Source: Burkholderiales bacterium (GTDB lineage: Bacteria; Pseudomonadota; Gammaproteobacteria; Burkholderiales; SG8-41). Taken from it: DNA of 33,741 nucleotides. Positions 1 through 8,986 of this stretch are shown piece by piece (position 1 is the stretch's first letter; each line of letters starts with the position of its first letter). Where the stretch lies: contig SYEN01000459.1 of NCBI GenBank assembly GCA_005800795.1, positions 1-33,741 on the forward strand. Reading direction: 5' to 3'. Under the pieces are notes generated by a model. The model was not told the DNA's origin and ran no database searches. It saw nothing but the letters and a program-made list of their open reading frames with translations. The translations under genes were made by a program, and so were the position numbers.

Positions 1-1
1 C

Positions 2-967
2 ATCGGTACGCGCTGTGGCGGCAGTCCGCAACAGCTGCCCGCTGTTGCCATGCCCGATTTGTCGATGGAAAACCTGCGCCGGCTGCTGTTGCCCGCGATG
101 ACCCTCGCGCTGCTCGGCGCACTGGAATCACTCTTGTGCGCCGTTGTTGCGGATCACACGAGTCATGACCGGCACGACCCCAATCAGGAGTTGATGGGTC
201 AGGGCATCGCCAACATGGCCGTTCCGTTTTTTGGCGGATTCGCCGCCACCGGCACCATCGCCCGCACCTCCGCCAACATCAGAAATGGCGCGAGAACGCC
301 GGTGTCGGGTCTGGTGCACGCGTTGACATTGTTGCTGATCGTGCTGGCAGCGGCGCCACTGGCCGTGCACGTTCCACTGGCGGTGCTGGCCGCCATACTC
401 GTGGGCGTGGCGATTCGCATGGGGGAGTGGCACGCGTTTACCACGCTACGCTCGCATACAACGCCGCGCAATCTGATCATGCTCACCACGTTCGTGCTCA
501 CTGTGGTGCTGGATATCACCACGGCGGTTCAGGTCGGCGTGCTGTGCACCATGATCATGCTGATCCGGCGCATGATGGAAGTCACCTCGATCTATGACGA
601 AAGCGCAGCGTCAACCCACGCTTCTGGCCAGTCGCCCAGTCCCTCACCCGCAGTCCGCGTGCTGCACGTAACGGGCATTTTGTTTTTTGGCACGGCGGAC
701 AAGCTCGACGCGATTGAACTGAGCCCGCAATCGCGCGTGCTGGTGTTGAACCTCACGCGCGTGGCCTATCTCGATACCACCGCGCTCAACAGCCTTGAAG
801 GTCTCGCCACGCGCATTCACCAACACGGCGGACAACTGGTGCGTGCCGCGGCACAACGCCAGCCGCTGCGGCTGATGCTGCTGTCCGGCCTCGTCGCAAC
901 GCTGGGCCGCGACAACATCAAGGCCTCGCTCGACAGCGCGCGCGAACGCGCTACCCAGCTTGCGTGA
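2..967 (+). CDS. SulP family anion transporter, C-terminal part (5' end outside window)
   Basis: This is the 3' portion of a SulP-type inorganic anion (sulfate/bicarbonate-like) permease of the inner membrane. The frame is open from base 2, and the first residues read IGTRCGGSPQQLP, which resembles the conserved SulP stretch before a transmembrane segment, so the gene begins upstream and the ATG at 50 is internal. Several hydrophobic helices follow up to about base 575. A cytoplasmic STAS domain starts near base 650 (VRVLHVTGILFFGTADKL, then LVLNLTRVAYLDTTALNSL), the usual C-terminal regulatory domain of the family. The gene converges on the amidohydrolase at 1030. The family is secure; the transported ion cannot be read from this fragment. 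Confidence 0.85.
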   Translation: MGTRCGGSPQQLPAVAMPDLSMENLRRLLLPAMTLALLGALESLLCAVVADHTSHDRHDPNQELMGQGIANMAVPFFGGFAATGTIARTSANIRNGARTPVSGLVHALTLLLIVLAAAPLAVHVPLAVLAAILVGVAIRMGEWHAFTTLRSHTTPRNLIMLTTFVLTVVLDITTAVQVGVLCTMIMLIRRMMEVTSIYDESAASTHASGQSPSPSPAVRVLHVTGILFFGTADKLDAIELSPQSRVLVLNLTRVAYLDTTALNSLEGLATRIHQHGGQLVRAAAQRQPLRLMLLSGLVATLGRDNIKASLDSARERATQLA

Positions 968-1016
968 CGCTGAACCGATTCACCACGAATAGGTGTGACG
1001 CGTTACGAGATTTTTC

Positions 1017-1051
1017 GTATCTTATTGATTTATTTGATTATTTTATTTTTC
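1017..1051 (+). repeat. AT-rich boundary element, copy 1
   Basis: A strongly AT-rich stretch between convergent genes. It resembles the other AT-rich elements of this window (loose consensus TAAGTATTTGNTTTAATTG followed by an A/T run). It contains the stop codon (complement of 1030-1032) and the last codons of the minus-strand amidohydrolase, encoding the tail LKNKIIK. Similarity to other copies is moderate, so membership is less certain than for the copies at 3611, 18152 and 31196. Confidence 0.4.
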
Positions 1052-2379
1052 AACACCGCACGATCAATTTCCACACCCTTGATAAACGTGCGCGCGATGC
1101 GCCGTGTGTTGCGGATGTCGTCCAGCGGATTGGCATCCAGCACCAAAAAATCCGCGCGTTTGCCCGGCGCTAGTGTGCCGGTGTCGGGCAGTTGCAGATA
1201 TTCCGCGCCACGGCTGGTGGCGGCGACGATCACTTCCATGGTGGTCATACCGGCCGAGTGCATCAACTCCAGTTCACGCTGTTCGGCGTAACCAAACAAA
1301 TGATCGGGCAGGCCGGTGTCGGCGCCGAGGATGACGCGCGCGCCGGCATCTTTCAGCCTTGCGGTGTTGCGATGCACGTTTCGGTAAATACCGCGCACGC
1401 GCTCAACAATAGCCGGATCGCGCGGCGCCCACAGCCCCTTCATGCGCTCGATCACCTCGGGGGACGCGGTGTCCTTCAACAGCCCGGCGAGGTACGGTTC
1501 TTCAAACCACGGTGGCGTACTGGTGTGCGTGTTGCGTTCGCCGCCGCCCATGTTGGGCATCACGAACAGACGGTTGCGAATCACCGATACCAGCAGCGAT
1601 TCGTCCATCACGGCGTCGCGCACCAGGTGCGCGAAGCTGTCCACCTTGGCGGCGGCAAGGCCCACCGCGTCGCGGTGATAAAACACGTGCGCACTGACGC
1701 GCAGATTGTGTTTCTTCGCTTCATCCACTGCGGCAGCGTATAACTCTGGTGACAGACTCGGTGCGCGGCCGCCGCGATCGTCGACCCAGATCTTGATAGC
1801 GTTGACCTTGCGCGCGGCCTGCTCACGCACGGCCTGACGGATTTGCTCCTCGGTGGTGACTTCGTACGCAATGCCTTTGTAGGCCATCGCGCCGGGGCCG
1901 GCATTGGGCGCGCCGATGCCACGTCCCGCCACCAGCAGCAACGCCCCACCGAGCTTGCCGGCGATCTGCTCGTCGCGCATTTGTATCGCCAGATCGCCAC
2001 GCTCAATGCCCTGCGACATCACCACGCCCACGCCGTAATAGAGCGCCAGGTTCAGATCGTTGAGAATGACTTCGCGGGTATAGTTCCCGGCACCATAAGT
2101 CAGTCCCTTCTGAAATCCCGGGTGCACGTGCGTGCTGATGAGCGTGGGCATCACGGTTTTGCCGGACAGATCGACACGTACCATACCCTCAGATGCTACA
2201 AACTCGCCGCGTTTGCCGACCCGCGTTATCAAGCCGCCCTCGACCACAAACACCGCCGATTCGATGGCCGGGCTGCCGTCGCCGGGAATCAATCGCGCAC
2301 CCTCGTAAAATTGCGCACCTGCCGTGGCGCACCACGCCAGCACACTGGCCACAACGCACCGCAATGCAGACCGGATCAT
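1030..2379 (-). CDS. Exported metal-dependent amidohydrolase
   Basis: An amidohydrolase-superfamily enzyme (imidazolonepropionase/prolidase-like group) that hydrolyses C-N bonds with a metal centre. The preferred start at 2379 is preceded by AAGGAGG at good spacing and gives 449 residues beginning with a signal peptide (MIRSALRCVVASVLAWCATA, then GAQ), so the enzyme is probably periplasmic. Metal ligands HVH lie at residues 84-86. The C-terminal motif GADTGLPDHLFGYAEQRELE and the closing stretch GTLAPGKRADFLVLD are typical of the superfamily. An extended open frame upstream to 2550 has no ribosome-binding site. The final residues lie in an AT-rich element. The substrate is unknown. Confidence 0.88.
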   Translation of the reverse strand: MIRSALRCVVASVLAWCATAGAQFYEGARLIPGDGSPAIESAVFVVEGGLITRVGKRGEFVASEGMVRVDLSGKTVMPTLISTHVHPGFQKGLTYGAGNYTREVILNDLNLALYYGVGVVMSQGIERGDLAIQMRDEQIAGKLGGALLLVAGRGIGAPNAGPGAMAYKGIAYEVTTEEQIRQAVREQAARKVNAIKIWVDDRGGRAPSLSPELYAAAVDEAKKHNLRVSAHVFYHRDAVGLAAAKVDSFAHLVRDAVMDESLLVSVIRNRLFVMPNMGGGERNTHTSTPPWFEEPYLAGLLKDTASPEVIERMKGLWAPRDPAIVERVRGIYRNVHRNTARLKDAGARVILGADTGLPDHLFGYAEQRELELMHSAGMTTMEVIVAATSRGAEYLQLPDTGTLAPGKRADFLVLDANPLDDIRNTRRIARTFIKGVEIDRAVLKNKIIK

Positions 2380-2542
2380 GGAACCCCTCCTTGCCGAAAG
2401 GCACTCAGTATAAGCGCGAGCCATGGTGAACAAGGCGAACCACGCGACCAACGCGAATAGCGGTAAACTTGTCCGGCGCAGTTTTCTGATCCACACCCCG
2501 TCTTGTACAAACCCAACCCGTTCAACTTCTCCGGAGACTTTC

Positions 2543-2839
2543 ATGGCCAATGCGTACTGGATTGCCTTTTATAAATCCATCAAGAATCCCGATCAACTGG
2601 CTGCGTATGCCAAGCTCGCGCCCGCCGCGATTCAAGCCCACGGCGGCAAATTTCTCGTGCGTGGTACGCCCTCCAAAACCTACGAACTGGGGTTGAATCA
2701 ACGCGTGGTGGTGATCGAATTCCCCAGTGTCGAAAAAGCCATTGCAGCCCATGACAGTGAAGGCTATCAGGCTGCACTCAAGGTGTTGGGCAATGGCGTC
2801 GAGCGCGATATGCGCATTGTTGAAGGGTATACACCATGA
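2543..2839 (+). CDS. DUF1330 domain protein
   Basis: A 98-residue protein of the DUF1330 family, a small dimeric ferredoxin-like-fold family with no agreed reaction. It begins MANAYWIAFYKSIKNPDQLA and contains the family's HGGKFLVRG and VVVIEFPSVEKAIAAHDSEG stretches. The start at 2543 has CGGAG upstream and matches family length; the longer open frame from 2423 runs into the divergent gene's leader. Its stop overlaps the next start in an ATGA (2836-2839), so it is probably translationally coupled to the solute-binding-like protein downstream. Function is unknown; the coupling suggests a shared metabolic role. Confidence 0.85.
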   Translation: MANAYWIAFYKSIKNPDQLAAYAKLAPAAIQAHGGKFLVRGTPSKTYELGLNQRVVVIEFPSVEKAIAAHDSEGYQAALKVLGNGVERDMRIVEGYTP

Positions 2840-3576
2840 GCTCGCCTTCCGCTGCTGTGCTCGCCCAACTCGCGCCCACTGGCAAGCTGCGCGCGGGCAT
2901 CAACTTTCAAAATCCGCTGCTCACCAGGCTTGGCCCCAATGGCGAACAAAGCGGTGTCGCTGTGGATCTGGTACACGAACTTGCGCGCCGCATGGGCGTG
3001 CCCATCGAAGTCATTGTGTATCTCTCAGCCGGTGAATTGGCCGAATCGGTCGCCAGCGGCAAATGGGATGTATCGGTGCTGGCCGTTGAAGCGGAACGCG
3101 CGAAAGACATTGCCTTCGCCGGCCCCACCACGGAAATTGTGGCCACCTATCTGGTGCCGCCCGGATCGAAGCTGCAAAAAATCGAGGATGTGGACAGCCC
3201 CGGCGTGCGCATCGCGCTGGGTGCGAAGAGCGGCTACGATCTTTATCTCGCGCGCACGTTGAAGCACGCACAGCGTGTGCCGGTCGCCGGTTCCGGGCCT
3301 GCCTTCACACAGTTTGTCGCTGACAAGCTGGAAGCCTACGCCGGTCTCAAAACGGAAATGGCAAAGTTCGCCACGCAAATGCCGGGCTGCCGCATCCTCG
3401 ATGGACGTTTCATGACAGTGTGCCACACGGCGGGTGTGCCGCGTGGACGCGGCCCTGAGGGCGAAGCGTATCTCACCGCCTTCGTCGAAGCGGTCAAGGC
3501 CGAAGGCTTGGTGGCCAAGTGGATAGACAAGAGCGGTGTTGATGGCCTATCGGCCGCGCCGCTGACCCATGCGTAA
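2836..3576 (+). CDS. Family 3 solute-binding-like protein without signal peptide
   Basis: A 246-residue protein with the fold signature of ABC-transporter family 3 periplasmic binding proteins. It has GKLRAGINFQNPLL near the N terminus, GVAVDLVHELARRMG, then AGELAESVASGKWDVSVLAV, the usual order of lobe 1 motifs. Unlike ordinary receptors it starts MSSPSAAVLAQLAPTGKLRA, with no hydrophobic export signal, and no permease or ATPase lies nearby. The start is fixed by the four-base overlap with DUF1330. It may be a cytoplasmic ligand sensor or a binding-protein-derived enzyme such as a cyclohexadienyl-dehydratase-like protein; the sequence does not decide. Confidence 0.75.
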   Translation: MSSPSAAVLAQLAPTGKLRAGINFQNPLLTRLGPNGEQSGVAVDLVHELARRMGVPIEVIVYLSAGELAESVASGKWDVSVLAVEAERAKDIAFAGPTTEIVATYLVPPGSKLQKIEDVDSPGVRIALGAKSGYDLYLARTLKHAQRVPVAGSGPAFTQFVADKLEAYAGLKTEMAKFATQMPGCRILDGRFMTVCHTAGVPRGRGPEGEAYLTAFVEAVKAEGLVAKWIDKSGVDGLSAAPLTHA

Positions 3577-3610
3577 CTCGCGCAGGACGCATCGCGCCTT
3601 CCGTCGACTT

Positions 3611-3643
3611 ATCATAAATATTTGTTTTAATTGATTTTTTTAA
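3611..3643 (+). repeat. AT-rich boundary element, copy 2
   Basis: Lies just upstream of the lactonase-like gene and ends at its ribosome-binding site. It shares the 11-base core GTTTTAATTGA exactly with the copies at 18152 and 31196, followed by a run of T. It sits in the same orientation as the downstream gene. Confidence 0.6.
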
Positions 3644-3653
3644 GAGGCAGGCC

Positions 3654-4838
3654 ATGAGTGGAAAAACCGTGCTCTACCAAAGCGTCGGCGCCGAACTGAC
3701 GCACTTTGATGTCGATGTGGAAGCCGCCACACTGACACGGCGCGGTTCCGTTACGTTACCGTCGAACGTGCAATACGCGTGGCCCGTCACCGCCGCCGGC
3801 GGGCGTAAATTTCTGACGGTGACCACCAGCGACGCCGCATCGGGCAACACGCCCGTGCCCGGCGTCATGCACCGGCTTTGCTCGGTGAGCATCACGGCAG
3901 ACGGCACGCCGGCCTTGCACGGCTATCCGCAACCGCTACCCTCTCGCCCGATTCATCATTGCGTGGATCGTGCAGGTGCGTACGCGCTGTGCGCCTTCAA
4001 CAATCCCAGCCACGTCACGGTGAACCGCATCAACAGCGACGGCAGCATCGGCCCGCGCGTGGCTCAGCCCGCGAATGTCGATGTCGGCATTTACGCGCAT
4101 CAGGTCGTCACCACGCCGTCGAACCGGCTGGTGGTGTTCCCGGCGCGCGGCAACGACGCACGCGCGGGCAAACCGGAAGACCCCGGCGCGATCAAGGTGT
4201 TTCACTTCAACAACGGCCAGCTTACCCAATCGCAATCTATCGATGCCGTGGGCAAGGGCGGCATGGATTACCGCCCGCGCCACGTCGATTTTCATCCGAC
4301 GCAGCCATGGATGTACGCGAACATCGAAAGCCAGAACGAGATGCACATGCACCGCATCAACGGCGACGAAATCGCCGCCGTGCCGGAGTTCGTCAAGACC
4401 ACGCTGGCCGCGCCGCGCGACCCGAAAATGCATCAAACCACCAGCGCAATCCACGGGCACCCGAACGGCCGCTTTGTCTACACCGCCAACCGCGCCGACG
4501 GCAAAGTGGAATTCAAGGGTAAACAAGTCTTCGCGGGCGGCGAAAACAGCATCGCCGTATTCGCCATCGACCCAAAAACCGGCGAACCCACCCGCATCCA
4601 GAGCGTCGACCCGCAAACCCACCACGTGCGCACCTTCGGCATCGACCCCAGCGGCCGGTTACTAGTTTGCGCCAGCATCCGCGACATGTGGGTTAAAGAC
4701 GGTAACGATGTGCGCCTGGCGCCTGCTGCGTTAAGTGTGTTCCGTATTGGGGATGACGGGAAACTGACTTTTGTGCGGAAGTACGACGTGGAGTTGAATG
4801 GGAAGTTGCAGTGGTGGGCGGGGATGGTGGGGCTGTAG
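3654..4838 (+). CDS. Lactonase-type seven-bladed beta-propeller protein
   Basis: A 394-residue protein of the lactonase (6-phosphogluconolactonase-like, YbhE/Pgl type) beta-propeller family. It begins MSGKTVLYQSVGAELTHFDV and shows repeated blade motifs such as GAYALCAFNNPSHVTVNRIN, HPTQPWMYANIESQNEMHMH, HPNGRFVYTANRAD and NSIAVFAIDPKTGEPTRI. There is no signal peptide, so it is cytoplasmic. The start has AAGAGG upstream. It may hydrolyse a sugar or other lactone; the blades are clear but the substrate is not. It is convergent with the Bug pseudogene, with no obvious terminator in the 68-base gap. Confidence 0.82.
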   Translation: MSGKTVLYQSVGAELTHFDVDVEAATLTRRGSVTLPSNVQYAWPVTAAGGRKFLTVTTSDAASGNTPVPGVMHRLCSVSITADGTPALHGYPQPLPSRPIHHCVDRAGAYALCAFNNPSHVTVNRINSDGSIGPRVAQPANVDVGIYAHQVVTTPSNRLVVFPARGNDARAGKPEDPGAIKVFHFNNGQLTQSQSIDAVGKGGMDYRPRHVDFHPTQPWMYANIESQNEMHMHRINGDEIAAVPEFVKTTLAAPRDPKMHQTTSAIHGHPNGRFVYTANRADGKVEFKGKQVFAGGENSIAVFAIDPKTGEPTRIQSVDPQTHHVRTFGIDPSGRLLVCASIRDMWVKDGNDVRLAPAALSVFRIGDDGKLTFVRKYDVELNGKLQWWAGMVGL

Positions 4839-4906
4839 GCAAACTTAACAGATAGCCCGATGCCGCACGTGTACGCGCGGGACGGGGACTACACCTCCCA
4901 CGCAAT

Positions 4907-5880
4907 CTACTCAAGCCTGATGTTGGCCACCTTGACGATTTTCGCGTACTTTGCGGTCTCCGCACGAATGAAAGCACTAAACTCCGACGGCTCATTGCCG
5001 ACTGGTTCAGCCCCGATATTCGCGATTCTTTCCTTCACGTCGTTTAGCCGCAAGAGCTTGATCGTCTCGTTGTGCAGCCTTGCGATGGCGTCTTTATTGA
5101 CAGCCGAGGGCGCCACCAGACCCCACCACGTGTTCACTTCGACGCCGGGCACGCCGCCTTCCTTGACAGTGGGTACATCAGGCAACAACGGAGAACGCTG
5201 GGCAGCAGTAATGGCAATGGCGCGCAGCTTGCCTTGCCGTACCTGATTGATCACCGGCGGAACCGAGTCGAAGTTCATGTCGACGTGCCCCGCAATCAAA
5301 TCGATGAGCGCCTGGCCGCTCCCTTTGTACGGCACATGCAGCATGTCAACGCCCGACTGCAATTTGAAGAGTTCGGCAGCGAGGTGCTGAATGCTGCCCG
5401 CGCCCGAGGAGGCGTAGCGCATCTGACCGGGCCGCGCTTTCGCCAGCGCGACCAGATCCTTGACGCTTTTCACCGGCAGCGAGGGGTGCACCACCAATAG
5501 GTTGGGGCCGGTTGCCACCAGCGAGATGGTCGCAAAATCCCGCTGCGGATCATAGGGAAGTTTGGGCACCAACGAAGGCAGCACCGAGACCGCCGCAATA
5601 TGCGCCATCATGATGGTGTAGCCATCCGGCGCCGCTTTTGCGAGTTGTTCGGCGGCGAGTTGGCCTGCCGCGCCGCCACGGTTATCGATCAGCACCTGTT
5701 GGCCTAAAGTGTTTCCGACAGTTTTTGGCCGACGATACGACCGATGATATCGGTGCCGCCGCCGGGCGCGAACCCCACGAGCATACGTATACTCTTGGCC
5801 GGGTAGTCCTGAGCGAACGCTGTCCCGGAGAGCGTCAACACGAGTGCTATTGCTGCCGCTTTGGTCAGGTCAAATTTCAT
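4907..5880 (-). pseudogene. Frameshifted Bug (tripartite tricarboxylate type) receptor
   Basis: A Bug-family periplasmic solute-binding protein broken near its N terminus. A start at 5880, with AAGGA upstream, encodes a signal peptide (MKFDLTKAAAIALVLTLSGT, cleaved after AFA) and the mature start DYPAKSIRMLVGFAPGGGTD, running to KLSETL. There an in-frame TAG occurs (5704-5706). The rest (QQVLIDNRGGAAGQLAAEQL onward, to VANIRLE) continues in another frame without further damage. One missing or two extra bases near 5704-5708 explain it. Everything else looks intact, so the break is either recent or a sequencing error. It lies downstream of two dioxygenases and an amidohydrolase on the same strand, so it probably once captured their substrate. 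Confidence 0.85.
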
Positions 5881-5939
5881 GGGGTTCCTTATGTTGATTG
5901 TTTCGTCGGCCCGTTTGCGGCAAAAACCACCGCCGGCAG

Positions 5940-6836
5940 CTACGCCGGCACCGCGACCCCCGCCTGCTCGCAGGTATTCGCCACATCGCCCACGGTCGCA
6001 CGGCGCATGTCGCGCACAAAGCGCATGTCATCGAAATCGGTGCCGCGATGCAGGGTACAGCGGTTGTCCCACATCACCAGATCGTTGACGCGCCAGCGGT
6101 GGGTATGGACAAACTGGCGTTGCGTGACGTGCGCGAGCAAATGCTGGAACAGCGCTTCGGCTTCCGCAGCCTCCATGCCTTTGATCGCACCGATATGCGA
6201 AGCAATATAGAGCGATTTGCGGCCGCTTTCGGGAATGGTGCGCACCAGTAATTGCGGCACCGGCGGCAGGCGTTGGGCTTCGCTTTCCTCAAACGTGGCA
6301 AACCCGGTTCGCTTGCGTGAATACTCGATGGCGTGCATGGCGATCAGGCCGTCAAGCTTTTGCTTCATGCCGGGCGGCAGGGCGTCGTAGGCCGCACGCT
6401 GATCGGCGAATTCGGTGTGGCCGCCGATGGGCACCACCTTCGTCGAATACAGCAGCGAACACACCCCCGGTTTGTATTTGAACGAGCTGTCGGTATGCCA
6501 CAGCTTGTTGCCTTCCTTGTAAAGCCGCTGGCGGCTGGCCTTGTCCCAGATTTTGCCTTCGCGGTTGAGATTCGAGATGTCGGCAAACGCATGCCCCAAC
6601 CGTGGATCGGTGTTCTCGGCGGCGAGCACGCGATCCATTTCGATGGGCCCGAACTGCTGCGCGAAATCCACGTGATTTTGCGGCGAGAGTTTTTGTTCTG
6701 GAAACACCAGCACGCCGTATTTCCAGAACACCTGTTTGATCGCGCTCATGTCCTCGGCAGATACCGGTTTGGACAGATCAACGTCGTAAATTTCAGCGAC
6801 GAAGTTGGGCGTGAGGGCATTGACGGTCAGGGTCAT
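5940..6836 (-). CDS. TauD/TfdA-family Fe(II)/2-oxoglutarate dioxygenase
   Basis: A 298-residue cytoplasmic dioxygenase that couples 2-oxoglutarate decarboxylation to substrate hydroxylation, as in taurine or 2,4-D degradation. The iron-binding facial triad is visible: H114 and D116 in LWHTDSSFK and the distal H263 in WDNRCTLHRG. The 2-oxoglutarate-binding arginine is in RRATVGD near residue 279. The start at 6836 has AAGGAC upstream. It lies between the ACMSD-like gene and the broken Bug receptor on the same strand, suggesting one catabolic unit. The substrate cannot be told; the family includes sulfonate, phenoxyacetate and other organic-acid dioxygenases. Confidence 0.92.
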   Translation of the reverse strand: MTLTVNALTPNFVAEIYDVDLSKPVSAEDMSAIKQVFWKYGVLVFPEQKLSPQNHVDFAQQFGPIEMDRVLAAENTDPRLGHAFADISNLNREGKIWDKASRQRLYKEGNKLWHTDSSFKYKPGVCSLLYSTKVVPIGGHTEFADQRAAYDALPPGMKQKLDGLIAMHAIEYSRKRTGFATFEESEAQRLPPVPQLLVRTIPESGRKSLYIASHIGAIKGMEAAEAEALFQHLLAHVTQRQFVHTHRWRVNDLVMWDNRCTLHRGTDFDDMRFVRDMRRATVGDVANTCEQAGVAVPA

Positions 6837-6910
6837 GATGAAATGTCCTTACGCAACACAGTGCGGCGGGTTGCGGCCAATTCCCGCGGTTTGCACCACG
6901 CCGATTAGTT

Positions 6911-6943
6911 TATAACTATTTGATTTTTAAACAATATTTAATA
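6911..6943 (+). repeat. AT-rich boundary element, copy 3
   Basis: An AT-rich stretch in the short gap between the ACMSD-like gene and the dioxygenase, about 75 bases upstream of the latter's start. It is closest to the copy at 22876: both read TATTTGATTTT, then AAACA, then an AT run. Confidence 0.5.
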
Positions 6944-6980
6944 GGCGCACACGGCCCACGACCGCGTGCGTTGGCTTCAA

Positions 6981-8009
6981 CTAAGCCGCCGCGCGCTCAC
7001 GCTGCCCGGCCTTGTTCAGACGCGCGGCAATCATCGCGCTGGCATTGCCGTGCAGGATGGCCTGGCGCTTGTCGGCGCCGATATCGGCTTCCTTCAACGC
7101 GTTGGCGGTCCATTCGCAGCCGAATTCGCTGCCGTCCGTGCCGCACACGATACGCTCGGCGCCATACAGCCGCACAGCCGCTTCGATGGAACGCGGGCCG
7201 AACGAGTTGCAGTCGACGAACACCTTTGAGCGTTTGAAGCGCGACGAGGGCAATTCCTCCTTCGGTGTATCGAGCAGGCAGCGGTGATCCATGCGCTCGA
7301 TTTCATACGGAATATTGCCGCCAAGGTTGTGCACCAGCAGCGTGGCATCGGGATACGGTGCGAGGAAATCGGTGAGGCACAGTGTCACCATCACCGACGA
7401 CAGGCTTGCCTGCATGTCGAGCGTGCCATTGCGGCGGCGCGCATTGTCGGTGTCGCCGCCGATTTTGGGAAACGCATCGCCGGGGCGCGGGCCATGATGC
7501 ACGAACAGAATCGCCTTGCGGTTGTTCGCCACTTCCAGCAGCGGCTTCGCGTCTTCGGCATGTTTGTGCGTGAGAAACAGATTGCCCGGAATCTGCGTGC
7601 CGACCACGCCCGGCAGCGACATCGCTCGCTCCAGTTCGGCGGCAGCAGCCGACATGTCGGCGAGCGGCAGCGCGGCAAACGCGGCGAAGCGCCCGGGATA
7701 CTTCTGCGTAATCTCCGACAGTGCGTTGTTGACCATTTTGCACAGCGGCAGCGATACCTCCAGCGGCTGCGATTCGATCCAGCAGAAGCCCCCAATCAGC
7801 GAAAGCGCGCTGGTGGTAACCCCCTGCCGATCCATGCGTGCCAGGTGGAATTCCACGTCGTCGAACGCTTTCGCCAACGGCTCGTCACCGTTACGCGTTC
7901 TCAATACTTCAACACCGGCGTCGTTGCGCACGATGCGGGGTTCACGCGTGCGGGCGCGCAGAGCGTCGATCAGTTCAGCGGGTCTCCAGTGGGCGTGCAT
8001 GTCGATCAT
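6981..8009 (-). CDS. ACMSD-type amidohydrolase (metal-dependent decarboxylase/hydrolase)
   Basis: A 342-residue amidohydrolase_2 family protein related to aminocarboxymuconate-semialdehyde decarboxylase, 2-hydroxy-acid decarboxylases and similar TIM-barrel enzymes of aromatic breakdown. The N-terminal metal site HAH is at residues 5-7 (MIDMHAH). Further ligands are expected at VHHGPRPGDAF and VHNLGGNIPYEIERM, with the catalytic aspartate in CGTDGSEFG. The ATG at 8009 is preceded by AAGGAG; the TTG five codons upstream overlaps that site and is unlikely. The family is well supported. Decarboxylase and hydrolase functions cannot be separated by eye. Two dioxygenases flank it on the same strand. 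Confidence 0.88.
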   Translation of the reverse strand: MIDMHAHWRPAELIDALRARTREPRIVRNDAGVEVLRTRNGDEPLAKAFDDVEFHLARMDRQGVTTSALSLIGGFCWIESQPLEVSLPLCKMVNNALSEITQKYPGRFAAFAALPLADMSAAAAELERAMSLPGVVGTQIPGNLFLTHKHAEDAKPLLEVANNRKAILFVHHGPRPGDAFPKIGGDTDNARRRNGTLDMQASLSSVMVTLCLTDFLAPYPDATLLVHNLGGNIPYEIERMDHRCLLDTPKEELPSSRFKRSKVFVDCNSFGPRSIEAAVRLYGAERIVCGTDGSEFGCEWTANALKEADIGADKRQAILHGNASAMIAARLNKAGQRERAAA

Positions 8010-8065
8010 GACGGTCTCCTTCAAAGGGTCGGCAAAGGGGGTTACGGGGCGGTAGTGTGATTCAA

Positions 8066-8986
8066 TCAGGCGGCGTGTGGTTGCGGCAGGTTGGCAAAAA
8101 AACTGTCCTGCGCCGCACCTGCCACGGTGGTGCGATGCATCTTGCGGCGGTACTGGGTCTTGTCAAAGGTGGTGGCACGGTGCAACACGCTGCGGTTGTC
8201 CCAGATCACCAGATCGTGCAGCCGCCACGGGTGGCTGTAGACAAAACGTGGCTGCGTACAAAATTCGGTGATCTCGGCGATCAGCGTGCGTGCTGCCTCG
8301 TGCGGCATTCCGTTAATGGCCTGCGCGTGCGCACCGGCGTAAAAATTCCTGCGGCCATTGACCGGGTTGATGCGAATCAGCGGGTGCGTCACGGTGAGGC
8401 GTTTTTTCTGTTCTTCGTTGTAGGCGGGATCGTCCTCGTCCTCGGGCTTGGCCACACGATGCACCGCGATCAAGTCTTCCAGCGCCGGCTTGCGCGCATC
8501 GGGGAACGCCGCATACGCCGCGCGGCCGCTGGCGAAATCGGTATTGCCGCCCACCGGCGGCACGATGCGCCCCGACAGCATGGAACACAACGCCGCGACT
8601 GGCTTGAATGAACTGTCCGTGTGCCAATGCTCGTTGCGCAAGCGGTGCTGCATGCCCGGGTCATCCAGCGGCAGCAGGTTGCCCTGCCCATCCAGATTGG
8701 TCATGACAGCAATGTGGCCCGGCTTGAAGTTGTTGGCCGGGTGAGCCTCCATGGTTTCGAGCGGGCCGAAGTTGCGGCTGAAGGCAATCTGCGTGTCGTC
8801 CTCAAAATTTTGGTCGCGCACCACCAGCACTTCGTATTGATTGAAGGCCTCCCAGATCGCGCGGAAATCCGCACGCGTTACGGGCACGGTGAGATCGACG
8901 CCGGTGACTTCGGCCACGAATAGCGGATGCAGCGGCTTAATGGTGATACCGGTGGCAGCAGATTGGGGATTGAGTACAGCGGACAT
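8066..8986 (-). CDS. TauD/TfdA-family Fe(II)/2-oxoglutarate dioxygenase
   Basis: A 306-residue dioxygenase, first gene of the minus-strand catabolic block. The facial triad is H122 and D124 (HWHTDSSFK) plus the distal histidine in WDNRSVLHRATTF; the 2-oxoglutarate arginine is in MHRTTVAG. It is diverged from the dioxygenase at 5940 and carries a longer stretch in the middle (KPEDEDDPAYNEEQKKRL), so the two probably act on different substrates or steps. The start at 8986 has GGAG upstream. It probably heads the transcript, with the ACMSD-like gene 56 bases downstream. Confidence 0.92.
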   Translation of the reverse strand: MSAVLNPQSAATGITIKPLHPLFVAEVTGVDLTVPVTRADFRAIWEAFNQYEVLVVRDQNFEDDTQIAFSRNFGPLETMEAHPANNFKPGHIAVMTNLDGQGNLLPLDDPGMQHRLRNEHWHTDSSFKPVAALCSMLSGRIVPPVGGNTDFASGRAAYAAFPDARKPALEDLIAVHRVAKPEDEDDPAYNEEQKKRLTVTHPLIRINPVNGRRNFYAGAHAQAINGMPHEAARTLIAEITEFCTQPRFVYSHPWRLHDLVIWDNRSVLHRATTFDKTQYRRKMHRTTVAGAAQDSFFANLPQPHAA

